Assembly (NCBI RefSeq): GCF_001665535.1
Contig: NZ_LZSQ01000049.1
Coordinates: forward strand, 1-59,360
Origin: Mycobacterium sp. 852002-51961_SCH5331710
GTDB taxonomy: Bacteria > Actinomycetota > Actinomycetes > Mycobacteriales > Mycobacteriaceae
DNA: 59,360 nucleotides
Reading direction: 5' to 3'
Below the pieces are notes generated by a model, which was given only the letters and a program-made list of their open reading frames with translations, did not search any database and was not told the DNA's origin. Of the stretch, positions 37,759 through 45,883 are shown in pieces. Within the stretch, counting starts at the first letter, position 1, and every line of letters starts with the position of its first letter. The position numbers and the translations under genes are program-made.

Positions 37759-37790
37759 GCCGCTATCTTACTCCGCAGTAAGATAGCGGC
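37759..37790. promoter_or_regulatory. Perfect 14-bp palindrome enclosing a leaderless promoter
   Basis: The arms gccgctatcttact (37759-37772) and agtaagatagcggc (37777-37790) are perfect inverted repeats with a four-base spacer, and the ATG of the acyl-CoA dehydrogenase follows immediately. The right arm holds a -10 element TAAGAT (37779-37784) six bases from the ATG, the spacing of a mycobacterial leaderless transcript. The symmetric left arm supplies the same -10 facing the divergent gene. The palindrome resembles TetR-type operators, though no regulator gene is nearby. Confidence 0.8.
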
Positions 37791-39002
37791 ATGTCCTTCT
37801 CGCTTGAGCTGTCCCCCGACCTCGTCCACGTCCGGGACTGGGTACACGACTTCGCCGCCGACGTGATCCGCCCGGCCGCCGCCGAGTGGGACGAGCGCGA
37901 AGAGACGCCCTGGCCGATCATCCAGGAGGCGGCCAAGGTCGGCATCTACTCCATGGAGTTTTTCGCCGAGCAGTCGGCCGAGCCCTCCGGCCTGGGCATG
38001 TTGACGGCGTTCGAGGAGATGTTCTGGGGTGACGCGGGCATCGCGCTGTCGATCCTGGGTACCGGCCTGGCCGCGGCGTCGCTGGCCGCCAACGGCACCC
38101 CCGAGCAGATCGGCGAATGGGTGCCACAGATGTTCGGCAGCGTGAACGAACCGAAGGTCGCGTCGTTCTGTTCATCGGAACCCGGCGCCGGTTCCGACGT
38201 CGGCGCCATCCTGACTCGCGCACGCTATGACGAGGCCAAGGACGAGTGGGTGCTCAACGGCGTCAAGACCTGGGCCACCAACGGCGGTATCGCCGAGGTG
38301 CACATCGTGGTTGCGTCGGTCTACCCCGAACTCGGCACGCGCGGGCAGGCCACGTTCATCATCCCGCCGAACACCCCCGGCTTCCGCCAGGGCCAGAAGT
38401 TCCTCAAGCACGGCATCCGCGCCTCGCACACCGCCGAGGTGGTGCTCGAGGACGTTCGCATTCCCGGCAACCTGATCGTCGGCGGGAGGGACAAGTTCGA
38501 GGAGCGCATCGCGCGGGTGCGCGAGGGCAAACGGGCCAAGAGCCAGGCCGCGCTTGCGACGTTCGAGCGGACGCGTCCCACGGTCGGCGCCATGGCGGTC
38601 GGCGTGGCGCGCGCGGCGTACGAATACGCGCTCGACTACGCCCGCCAGCGCGAGCAGTTCGGCAAGAAGATCGGCGAATTCCAGGCCATCGCGTTCAAGC
38701 TGGCCGACATGAAGGCCCGCATCGACGCCGCCCGGATGCTGGTGTGGCGGGCAGGATGGATGGCGCGCAACGGCAAGCCGTTCGACAACGCCGAGGGGTC
38801 GATGGCCAAGCTGGTCGCCAGCGAGACCGCGGTGTACGTCACCGACGAGGCGATCCAGATCCTCGGCGGCAACGGCTACACCCGCGAGTATCCCGTCGAG
38901 CGTATGCACCGCGACGCCAAGATCTTCACGATCTTCGAGGGCACCAGCGAGATTCAGCGTCTGGTGATCGGCCGCGCGGTCACCGGCCTCGAAATCCGCT
39001 AA
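37791..39002 (+). CDS. Acyl-CoA dehydrogenase
   Basis: The 403-residue flavoprotein shows the acyl-CoA dehydrogenase signatures [15 protein letters not shown] and [12 protein letters not shown], the middle domain, the FAD-binding [22 protein letters not shown] and [36 protein letters not shown]. It oxidises acyl-CoA thioesters, most likely in fatty acid or sterol side-chain breakdown. No electron transfer gene is adjacent. The mRNA is predicted to be leaderless, beginning at the ATG, with transcription controlled through the palindrome directly upstream. Confidence 0.93.
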   Translation: MSFSLELSPDLVHVRDWVHDFAADVIRPAAAEWDEREETPWPIIQEAAKVGIYSMEFFAEQSAEPSGLGMLTAFEEMFWGDAGIALSILGTGLAAASLAANGTPEQIGEWVPQMFGSVNEPKVASFCSSEPGAGSDVGAILTRARYDEAKDEWVLNGVKTWATNGGIAEVHIVVASVYPELGTRGQATFIIPPNTPGFRQGQKFLKHGIRASHTAEVVLEDVRIPGNLIVGGRDKFEERIARVREGKRAKSQAALATFERTRPTVGAMAVGVARAAYEYALDYARQREQFGKKIGEFQAIAFKLADMKARIDAARMLVWRAGWMARNGKPFDNAEGSMAKLVASETAVYVTDEAIQILGGNGYTREYPVERMHRDAKIFTIFEGTSEIQRLVIGRAVTGLEIR

Positions 39003-39010
39003 CCCCTCTG

Positions 39011-39063
39011 GCGATCTGTGAGTGAAAACGTTCGGTGAGCGATCGAAATCACTCACAAATCGC
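39011..39063. terminator. 15-bp inverted repeat between convergent genes
   Basis: The arms gcgatctgtgagtga (39011-39025) and tcactcacaaatcgc (39049-39063) pair with a single mismatch around a 23-base loop. The element fills the gap between the stops of the acyl-CoA dehydrogenase (39002) and pdxT (39071). It may end both transcripts. The motif (g)tgagtga...tcactca(c) is of a type I recall as recurrent in mycobacteria. Confidence 0.6.
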
Positions 39064-39070
39064 GCGACTG

Positions 39071-39655
39071 CTAGAGCATGTCGACGAACAGTTTGTGGAT
39101 GCGACGGTCGCCGGTCATCTCCGGATGGAAGGCCGTCGCGAGCCGCTTACCCTGACGCACCGCGACGATGTGACCGGCGGCTTCGGCCAGCACCTCGACG
39201 TCGGGCCCGACGCGTTCGGCCCACGGAGCGCGAATGAACACGGCGTGCACCGGTCCGTCGACGCCGCCGAAGGCCACATCGTCTTCGAACGAGTTGACCT
39301 GGCGGCCAAAGGCGTTGCGCCGCACCGTCATATCGATCGCCTTCAACGGTGTCGCCTCGCGTCCGGCCGCGCCGGCATCCAGGATCTCCGAGGCCAGCAG
39401 GATCATGCCGGCACATGAGCCGTATGCCGGCATGCCGTCGGCCAGCCTAGACCGCAGCGGTTCCAGCAGGTCGAGCTCGCGCAGGAGATGGCTCATCGCG
39501 GTGGACTCCCCGCCGGGGATCACCAGCGCGTCGACGGCCTCGAGTTCGCGGACCCGCCGCACCGTCGAGGCCTCCGCCCCGGCCTCACGCAGCGCGGCCA
39601 GGTGTTCGCGCGTATCGCCCTGCAGCGCAAGGACACCGACGTGTGGAGTGCTCAC
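39071..39655 (-). CDS. pdxT: PLP synthase glutaminase subunit PdxT
   Basis: The 194-residue class I glutaminase has [16 protein letters not shown] at the start, [11 protein letters not shown], the nucleophile Cys in [11 protein letters not shown] and the His-Glu pair in [10 protein letters not shown]. It feeds ammonia to PdxS for vitamin B6 (pyridoxal phosphate) synthesis. GTG 39655 overlaps the tesB stop in a GTGA. The order pdxS-tesB-pdxT is the mycobacterial one. Confidence 0.95.
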   Translation of the reverse strand: MSTPHVGVLALQGDTREHLAALREAGAEASTVRRVRELEAVDALVIPGGESTAMSHLLRELDLLEPLRSRLADGMPAYGSCAGMILLASEILDAGAAGREATPLKAIDMTVRRNAFGRQVNSFEDDVAFGGVDGPVHAVFIRAPWAERVGPDVEVLAEAAGHIVAVRQGKRLATAFHPEMTGDRRIHKLFVDML

Positions 39656-40491
39656 GGTTTGTAATCGCGTTTGAAGCGGGTCAGACCCTCCTGCATGACC
39701 GCCGCCACCATCTCGCCGTACTGGTTGAAGATCTTGCCCTGGCACAGCGACCGGCCACCGGAGGCCGACGGCGAGGACTGGTCGTAGAGCAGCCACTCGT
39801 CAGCGCGGAACGGACGCATGAACCACATCGCATGGTCGAGGGAGGCGACCTGCAGGTGCCTGCGCTCCTTCGGGTAGTTCACCTGCGCCGACCCCAACAG
39901 GGTCAGGTCGCTCATGTAGGCCAGCGCGCAGATGTGCAGCACCGGGTCGTCTGGCAGGGGGTCGCGGTGCTTGAACCACACCTGCTGCTGAGATGCCTTG
40001 CCCGGCAGTTTGTTCAATGTCTCGCGCGGAATGATCCGCACGTCCCACTCGTCGAACTGGCGGAAGCTGGCGTCGTCGAACACCTCGCTGACCGACGCGT
40101 AGTTCGGAATCTCATCGGGCGATACGGCGACGGGCATCGCGTCCTGGTGCTCGATGCCGCTCTGGTCGGTCTGAAACGACGCCGACATCGAGAAGATCGT
40201 CTCGCCGTGCTGGATCGCATTCACCCGACGCGTCACGAACGACCCGCCGTCGCGCAGGCGCTCCACGATGTACACCGTCGGCGCTTTGGCGTCGCCGGGG
40301 CGAAGGAAGTACCCGTGCAACGAGTGCACTTCGAACTCCGGGTCGACCGTGCGCACCGCCGAAACCAGTGACTGCCCCGCCACGTGTCCGCCGAAAGTGC
40401 GCTGCAGAAAACCGGATTCGGGGCTGAACACGCTGCCCCGATAGATGTTGACCTCGAGCTGCTCCAGGTCGAGGATTTTCTCGATCGCCAT
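39652..40491 (-). CDS. tesB: Acyl-CoA thioesterase II
   Basis: The 279-residue protein is a double hot-dog thioesterase. [17 protein letters not shown] and [12 protein letters not shown] are the N-terminal domain marks, and [30 protein letters not shown] and [18 protein letters not shown] those of the C-terminal half, including the Asp, Gln and Ser/Thr active-site positions. It hydrolyses acyl-CoA. It lies inside the B6 cluster, nine bases from the pdxS stop and overlapping pdxT. Confidence 0.93.
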   Translation of the reverse strand: MAIEKILDLEQLEVNIYRGSVFSPESGFLQRTFGGHVAGQSLVSAVRTVDPEFEVHSLHGYFLRPGDAKAPTVYIVERLRDGGSFVTRRVNAIQHGETIFSMSASFQTDQSGIEHQDAMPVAVSPDEIPNYASVSEVFDDASFRQFDEWDVRIIPRETLNKLPGKASQQQVWFKHRDPLPDDPVLHICALAYMSDLTLLGSAQVNYPKERRHLQVASLDHAMWFMRPFRADEWLLYDQSSPSASGGRSLCQGKIFNQYGEMVAAVMQEGLTRFKRDYKP

Positions 40492-40500
40492 CCGGTCCGC

Positions 40501-41409
40501 TTACCAGCCGCGTTCGGCGAGCCGGTGAGGGGCCGCGACGTCCTCCACGTTGATGCCGACCATCGGCTCACCCAGCCCGCGCGACACCTTGGCCAGCACG
40601 TCGGGATCGTCGTAGAACGTCGTGGCCTTCACGATCGCCGCCGCACGCGCCGCGGGATCGCCGGACTTGAAGATGCCCGACCCGACGAACACGCCCTCGG
40701 CGCCGAGCTGCATCATCATCGCCGCGTCGGCCGGGGTCGCGATGCCACCGGCGGTGAACAGCGTCACGGGCAACTTGCCGGACCGGGCCACCTCGACCAC
40801 CAGATCGTAGGGCGCCTGCAGTTCCTTGGCGGCGACGTAGAGTTCGTCCTCCGACAGCGAGGTGAGCCGTCGGATCTCGCCGCCGATCTGGCGCATGTGG
40901 GTGGTGGCGTTGGACACGTCGCCGGTGCCGGCTTCGCCCTTCGAACGGATCATCGCCGCGCCCTCGGTGATGCGGCGCAGCGCCTCGCCGAGGTTGGTCG
41001 CACCGCACACGAACGGCACGGTGAACTTCCACTTGTCGATGTGGTGGGTGTAGTCGGCGGGGGTCAGCACCTCGGACTCGTCGATGTAGTCGACGCCGAG
41101 GCTCTGCAAGATCTGCGCCTCCACGAAGTGGCCGATGCGGACCTTCGCCATCACCGGGATCGTGACCGCCGAGATGATGCCCTCGATGAGATCGGGGTCA
41201 CTCATGCGCGCGACGCCACCCTGGGCGCGGATGTCGGCGGGCACCCGTTCGAGCGCCATGACCGCCACCGCACCGGCGCCCTCGGCGATCCGGGCCTGCT
41301 CGGGGGTGACGACGTCCATGATCACGCCACCCTTGAGCATCTCGGCCATGCCGCGCTTCACCCGGGCTGTTCCGGTTTGGGTCACCGACCCGTTCGGTGC
41401 GGTATCCAC
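40501..41409 (-). CDS. pdxS: Pyridoxal 5'-phosphate synthase PdxS
   Basis: The 302-residue TIM-barrel enzyme builds PLP from ribose 5-phosphate, glyceraldehyde 3-phosphate and ammonia. [41 protein letters not shown] and [31 protein letters not shown] are diagnostic, the last holding the phosphate site. GTG 41409 has a ggaggag ribosome-binding site at the right distance. An upstream in-frame ATG at 41457 lacks one. Confidence 0.97.
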   Translation of the reverse strand: MDTAPNGSVTQTGTARVKRGMAEMLKGGVIMDVVTPEQARIAEGAGAVAVMALERVPADIRAQGGVARMSDPDLIEGIISAVTIPVMAKVRIGHFVEAQILQSLGVDYIDESEVLTPADYTHHIDKWKFTVPFVCGATNLGEALRRITEGAAMIRSKGEAGTGDVSNATTHMRQIGGEIRRLTSLSEDELYVAAKELQAPYDLVVEVARSGKLPVTLFTAGGIATPADAAMMMQLGAEGVFVGSGIFKSGDPAARAAAIVKATTFYDDPDVLAKVSRGLGEPMVGINVEDVAAPHRLAERGW

Positions 41410-41475
41410 TGCTATCTCCTCCGAATCGCTACTGATCCAGTCTAAACGCGGTCGCAAATGTGTTGATTCCGCACT

Positions 41476-41982
41476 TCAGCGGATCGATTGCAACTGCTGA
41501 TGCGCACCGCCCCCGCGCGCGTCGGCGACCGCATTGGCCTGTTCCAGCAACTCGCCGAGTTGCAGCGGGTAGACGGTTTCGCCATTGGCGACCAGCTCTT
41601 GGATCATTGTCTCATCACACCAGCGATAGCCGTGAATCGTGCGCCGCTCGAGGGCGGTGTGACCGCCGACCGCGGGTTCGAACCGCGTCGTGCGATACAC
41701 GAAGAACAGCTCTTCGCTGCGGATCTCCGCGCCGTCGAACTCGAACACCGCCTGACGCCGCCACAGCGGTCCGACCAGGTCGGCCGCGGCCACGCGCAGA
41801 CCGGTCTCCTCGCCGATCTCCCGCGCCGCGGCGTCCGCCAGCTCCTCCCCCGGTTCCACCGCACCGCCGACGGTGAACCACCAGCGCGGCGCGTCGGCCA
41901 GTCCGGGGTCCGAGCCGCGGAACAGCAGCACGGCGCCGGCCTCGTCGAGCAGAACCACTCGCGCCGACGTGCGCCAACTCAC
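41476..41982 (-). CDS. Nudix hydrolase
   Basis: The 168-residue protein has a Nudix box within GGAVEPGEELADAAAREIGEETGLR, keeping the REIGEETG core. The rest is a short beta fold (ARVVLLDEAGAVLLFRGSDP, EELFFVYRTTRF). The substrate, probably a nucleotide or related diphosphate, is unknown. GTG 41982 lies in a GTGA overlap with the upstream membrane gene. I recall the M. tuberculosis counterpart Rv2609c as one longer membrane protein with a MutT signature, so here the two parts appear to be separate genes. Confidence 0.88.
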   Translation of the reverse strand: MSWRTSARVVLLDEAGAVLLFRGSDPGLADAPRWWFTVGGAVEPGEELADAAAREIGEETGLRVAAADLVGPLWRRQAVFEFDGAEIRSEELFFVYRTTRFEPAVGGHTALERRTIHGYRWCDETMIQELVANGETVYPLQLGELLEQANAVADARGGGAHQQLQSIR

Positions 41983-42506
41983 CTGCGGCCGACCTCCGGT
42001 ACCGTCTCGGGTCGCTCGACGATCTCGAAATACGTTGGCAGCGCAGCGGTTCCGCCGAGCCGCAGCATTCGCACCACCGGCCGTTCGCGCAGCGCTAGGG
42101 TGTCGCGCACGGCGTCGTTGTGAAAGCGGCGGGCCAGCACCACCCGCGCTTCGGCGTCGGACAGTTCGGTGACCAGAGGCGGCGGCAGTGTCGCCAGGTC
42201 CACCTGGGCCAGCGCGGCCGACAGGTCGTTCTCCGCGCCCTCGCGCCCCGGCCGAGGTGACCGTTCGGCGGCGTCGGCCAGTGCGGCCAGCCGGGCGGCA
42301 TCCGGTCCCTCGCCGTAGGCGTCGACAGCGACCGCACGGGCGACGACCGCGCGGCGGGCCAACGCGCCGTCGAGCGCCTGCCAAGACAGGTCGTATCGCA
42401 CGTGCAGGCGGTCAAGGCGGTTGGCCGTCTGCAAGGCCCACCCGCCGACCGCTAGGATGAGCACCACCAGCGCCGCCAGCGTGATCACGACGATCCAGGT
42501 GATCAC
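41979..42506 (-). CDS. Single-helix membrane protein, LemA-like
   Basis: The 175-residue protein has an N-terminal transmembrane helix (VITWIVVITLAALVVLILAVGGWALQ) and a helical body (NRLDRLHVRYDLSWQALDGALARRAVVARAV) that resembles LemA-type four-helix proteins. It ends with a Pro/Glu-rich stretch. Function is unknown. GTG 42506 overlaps the pimA stop and its own stop overlaps the Nudix start, so translation is coupled on both sides. Confidence 0.75.
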   Translation of the reverse strand: MITWIVVITLAALVVLILAVGGWALQTANRLDRLHVRYDLSWQALDGALARRAVVARAVAVDAYGEGPDAARLAALADAAERSPRPGREGAENDLSAALAQVDLATLPPPLVTELSDAEARVVLARRFHNDAVRDTLALRERPVVRMLRLGGTAALPTYFEIVERPETVPEVGRR

Positions 42507-43687
42507 CGAACGCCTCCGGTCGCCTTCCTGGTCCTCGCCGTTCTGGCCTTGCCACCGCCGTCACCGCCGGAGACCGTGACCTTGGTGCCCGAGCCCGAGA
42601 CCGTCTCGTACACGCGCATGATCTGGCGGGCCACCACCGACCAGTCGTAGCGCCGCACCGCATGGGTCGCCGCCGCGACATAACGCTCACGCACCGCATC
42701 GTCGGCGAGCACCTCGATCAGCCCATCGGCCAGGGCCGCTGCGTCGTCGACGGGAACCAGGCGACCCGCCGCACCGTCGTCGAGCACCTGACGGAACGCG
42801 TCGAGGTCGCTGGCCACCACCGCGGTGCCGGCCGCCATCGCCTCGACGAGCACGATGCCGAAGCTTTCGCCGCCGGTGTGGGGTGCGCAGTACACGTCGG
42901 CGCTGCGCATCGCCGACGCCTTGTCCGCGTCGTCGACCTGTCCGAGGAAGCGCAGATGGGAGGCGAGTTCGCCGGCGTCGTCGCGCAATTCGTCCTCGTC
43001 CCCGCGGCCGACGACGAGGATCTCGACGCCGGGGAACTGCTCGACCAGCTTCGGCAGCGCGCGCAGCAGCACCGCCATGCCCTTGCGGGGCTCGTCGTAG
43101 CGGCCCAGGAACAGCACCGACTTTCCCGCTCGGGGGTAGCCGTCGAGCAGCGGCGCCGACGCGAACACCGCTACGTCGACACCGTTGGGGATCACCACTG
43201 CATCGCTGCCCAGGGCCTCCATCTGCCAGCGACGAGCCAGGTCGGACACCGCGATGCGGCCGACGATCTTCTCGTGCATCGGGCGCAGGATCGGCTCGAA
43301 TACGGTGAGCGTCAACGACTTTGTGGTCGAGGTGTGAAATGTCGCGACGATCGGCCCCTCGGCGATGTTGAGCGCCAGCATCGACAGGCTCGGGGCGTTG
43401 GGCTCGTGCAGATGCAGCACGTCGAAGTCGCCTTCGGCGATCCAGCGCTTGACCAGCCGGTGCGTCGCGGGTCCGAACCGCAGCCGCGCGACGGATCCGT
43501 TGTAGGGAATCGGCACGGCCTTGCCGCCCGAGACGACGTAGTCGGGCAGCTGGGCGCCCGGTGACGACGGTGCGAGCACGCTGACGTCGTGGCCCAGGCC
43601 GTCCATCACGTCGGCTAGCTGCAGCACGTGCGACTGCACCCCACCGGGGACGTCGAACGAGTACGGGCAGACCATGCCGATTCTCAC
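42503..43687 (-). CDS. pimA: Phosphatidylinositol alpha-mannosyltransferase PimA
   Basis: The 394-residue GT4 glycosyltransferase adds the first mannose from GDP-mannose to phosphatidylinositol, the first step of phosphatidylinositol mannoside synthesis. It starts VRIGMVCPYSFDVPGGVQSHV, a PimA hallmark with the Gly-rich loop, and carries SFGIVLVEAMAAGTAVVASD, the EX7E-type motif that binds the nucleotide sugar. GTG 43687 agrees with the conserved N-terminus and lies in a GTGA overlap with patA. Confidence 0.97.
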   Translation of the reverse strand: MRIGMVCPYSFDVPGGVQSHVLQLADVMDGLGHDVSVLAPSSPGAQLPDYVVSGGKAVPIPYNGSVARLRFGPATHRLVKRWIAEGDFDVLHLHEPNAPSLSMLALNIAEGPIVATFHTSTTKSLTLTVFEPILRPMHEKIVGRIAVSDLARRWQMEALGSDAVVIPNGVDVAVFASAPLLDGYPRAGKSVLFLGRYDEPRKGMAVLLRALPKLVEQFPGVEILVVGRGDEDELRDDAGELASHLRFLGQVDDADKASAMRSADVYCAPHTGGESFGIVLVEAMAAGTAVVASDLDAFRQVLDDGAAGRLVPVDDAAALADGLIEVLADDAVRERYVAAATHAVRRYDWSVVARQIMRVYETVSGSGTKVTVSGGDGGGKARTARTRKATGGVR

Positions 43688-44622
43688 GGGCTGGCCTCCA
43701 GCGTCGCGCGCCGCTCGGCCGACAGGTCGGCCAACCACTGCGGTTGCATCATGTGCCAGTCAGCGGGATGGGCCGCGATGTTGCGGGCGAACCGGTCGGC
43801 CAACGCCTGGGTGATGGCGGTGACGTCGCCCGACGAGGTGTCGATCTCGGGATAGACCCGCATGCCCCAACCATCGCCTTCGAACCAGCAGTGCACCGGG
43901 AACAGCGCCGCCCCGGTCTCGATCGCGAGTTTGGCCGAGCCGGCGGGCATGCGCGTGGCTTCGCCGAAGAAATCCACCTCGACCCCGTTGCGGCTCAGGT
44001 CGCGCTCGGCCATGAGGCATATGGGTCGGTTGTCGCGTAACCGCTCGGCGAGGACTTCGAAGGGCGGGCGGTCACCGCCGGTCAGAGGAACGACTTCGAA
44101 GCCGAGGCCCTCCCGGTATTCGACGAAACGGTTGTACAACGACTCGGGTTTGAGCCGTTCGGCCACCGTGGTGAACGTGCCGTAGTTCTGGGCCAGCCAG
44201 ACTCCGGCCATGTCCCAGTTGCCGCTGTGCGGAAGGGACAGCACTGCGCCGCGGCCGGCGTCCAGCGCAGCCCAGAGTAGGTCGATGTCGTCTACGACCA
44301 ACTCCCGGCCGAGCGCCTCGTGGTCCATCGTCGGCAACCGGAATGCCTCCCGCCAATATCGGGCGTAGGAGGCCAGCGAAGCACGAATCAGCCCGTCGGG
44401 CACCTGCTCGGGCGGCACGCCGACGACCCGCGCCAGGTTCTTGCGCAGCTGTTCGGGCCCGCCACCACGGGCCGCGAAGTGTGCCCCGGCGTCGAAAGTG
44501 TTGCGGGCGAAGAACTCCGGCATTGCGCGCACCACCCGCCAGCCGGCCGCGTACCCCCAGTCCGCCAACCGGCCACCCAGCGGGTTGGCACTGGCCGTCG
44601 GTCCCGAGGGGGTGGTCGTCAC
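43684..44622 (-). CDS. patA: Phosphatidylinositol mannoside acyltransferase PatA
   Basis: The 312-residue lipid A-type acyltransferase acylates the first mannose of PIM. The catalytic H-x4-D is in SLPHSGNWDMAGVW, with downstream LMAERDLSRNGVEVDFFG and FPVHCWFEGDGWGMRV. It acts at the cytosolic membrane face. GTG 44622 overlaps the pgsA stop in a GTGA, and the stop overlaps pimA. The neighbours pgsA and pimA supply and use the same lipid. Confidence 0.95.
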   Translation of the reverse strand: MTTTPSGPTASANPLGGRLADWGYAAGWRVVRAMPEFFARNTFDAGAHFAARGGGPEQLRKNLARVVGVPPEQVPDGLIRASLASYARYWREAFRLPTMDHEALGRELVVDDIDLLWAALDAGRGAVLSLPHSGNWDMAGVWLAQNYGTFTTVAERLKPESLYNRFVEYREGLGFEVVPLTGGDRPPFEVLAERLRDNRPICLMAERDLSRNGVEVDFFGEATRMPAGSAKLAIETGAALFPVHCWFEGDGWGMRVYPEIDTSSGDVTAITQALADRFARNIAAHPADWHMMQPQWLADLSAERRATLEASP

Positions 44623-45296
44623 GGCTCGCCCGCCTCCGGTTTGTCGCCGCCGGCGTTGGTGGTGTCGGGTTTGGCGATGCGGTCCATCGCCCCGGGCGAG
44701 GTGCGCACGCTGTGCACGCGCTGCCCGAGGGTCACCAGGCTGGTCACCGCCAGCACCCACATCGCGATGTGCAGCAGCCACACCACTCCGAACAGGCCGG
44801 ACAGACCCGCGCCGACCAGCACGATGATCAGCCGTTCCGGGCGCTCGATCAGGCCGCCCTCCGCCGACAGCCCGCTGGCTTCGGCGCGGGCCTTGATGTA
44901 GGAGATCACCTGCGACGTCACCAGGCAGATCGCCGTCGCGACGACCAGCGAGGTGCTCCGCATCCCGAACGCCGCCCACCACAGCAGACCGCAGAAGATG
45001 GCGCCGTCGCTGATCCGGTCGCAGGTCGCGTCCAGCACCGCGCCGAAACGGGTGCCGCCACCGCGCTGCCGGGCCATCGCCCCGTCGAGCATGTCGGCGA
45101 GCACGAAGAGCCACACCGCGACCGAACCCCACCACAGCTGACCGATCGGGTACAGCGTCAGCGCGCTCAACACGGACCCGGCGGTGCCCAGGATCGTGAT
45201 GCTGTCGGGGGTGAAGCCCGCGCGCAGCGCGCCCTTGGCGATCGGCGTGCTGATCTTCTCGTACGCCGCCCGGGTCATCAGATAGAAGTTGCTCAC
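44619..45296 (-). CDS. pgsA: Phosphatidylinositol (phosphate) synthase PgsA1
   Basis: The 225-residue membrane enzyme has the CDP-alcohol phosphatidyltransferase motif DGxxARxxxxxxxxGxxxDxxxD as DGAMARQRGGGTRFGAVLDATCD, together with six hydrophobic segments. It makes phosphatidylinositol (phosphate) from CDP-diacylglycerol. GTG 45296 overlaps the HIT stop and its stop overlaps patA. It provides the lipid anchor used by PimA and PatA. Confidence 0.95.
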   Translation of the reverse strand: MSNFYLMTRAAYEKISTPIAKGALRAGFTPDSITILGTAGSVLSALTLYPIGQLWWGSVAVWLFVLADMLDGAMARQRGGGTRFGAVLDATCDRISDGAIFCGLLWWAAFGMRSTSLVVATAICLVTSQVISYIKARAEASGLSAEGGLIERPERLIIVLVGAGLSGLFGVVWLLHIAMWVLAVTSLVTLGQRVHSVRTSPGAMDRIAKPDTTNAGGDKPEAGEP

Positions 45297-45883
45297 TGCT
45301 GTCTCGCCCATTCCTTGGCCAGCAGCTCGCGGGTCTCGCGCAGCAACTGCGGCACCGCCTTGGAGCCGCCGATGATCGTGATGAAGTTCGCGTCTCCGCT
45401 CCAGCGCGGCACCACGTGCATGTGCAGGTGGTCGGCCAGCGAACCGCCCGCCGACTGCCCGAGGTTGAGCCCGACGTTGAACCCGTGCGGGTGCGACACC
45501 GCCTTGATCACTCGAATCAGCCTCTGCGTAAACGTGATCAGTTCGAGGCTCTCCTCGGGCGTGAGGTCCTCCAGTTCGGACACCCGGCGGTAGGGCACCA
45601 CCATCGAATGCCCGGGGTTGTACGGGTACAGGTTGAGCACGATGTAGACCGAATCGCCGCGGGCGACGACCAGACCCTCCTCGTCGGGCATCGTGGGGAT
45701 GTCGGTGAACGGCTGGCGCGACTTGCCCGAACCCGCCGATCCGCCCCTCATCGGCGCCTCGGCGATGTAGCTCATGCGGTGCGGGGTCCACAGCCGCTGC
45801 AGATGGTCGGGCTCACCGGCACCGCGGTCGACCACCGTGTGCTCGTTGTCGACGCCGCGGTCGGCGTGCTCTTCGGCGCTCAC
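45293..45883 (-). CDS. HIT family hydrolase (AP4A phosphorylase-like)
   Basis: The 196-residue protein has the HIT triad [11 protein letters not shown] near residue 153. The ADP-glucose/AP4A-type features are [21 protein letters not shown] and [18 protein letters not shown]. The mycobacterial counterpart Rv2613c was reported as an AP4A phosphorylase. GTG 45883 overlaps the thrS stop in a GTGA. Its place between thrS and pgsA suggests handling of Ap4A or related dinucleotides made by synthetases. Confidence 0.9.
   Translation of the reverse strand: MSAEEHADRGVDNEHTVVDRGAGEPDHLQRLWTPHRMSYIAEAPMRGGSAGSGKSRQPFTDIPTMPDEEGLVVARGDSVYIVLNLYPYNPGHSMVVPYRRVSELEDLTPEESLELITFTQRLIRVIKAVSHPHGFNVGLNLGQSAGGSLADHLHMHVVPRWSGDANFITIIGGSKAVPQLLRETRELLAKEWARQQ

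Noticed and set aside
36435..37847. A 470-residue version of YebC
   Set aside because: The family N-terminus MSGHSKW lies at 37193, and the extra part overlaps another gene and the palindrome.
41410..41475. A riboswitch or attenuator before pdxS
   Set aside because: The short leader shows only a good ribosome-binding site and no stable conserved structure.
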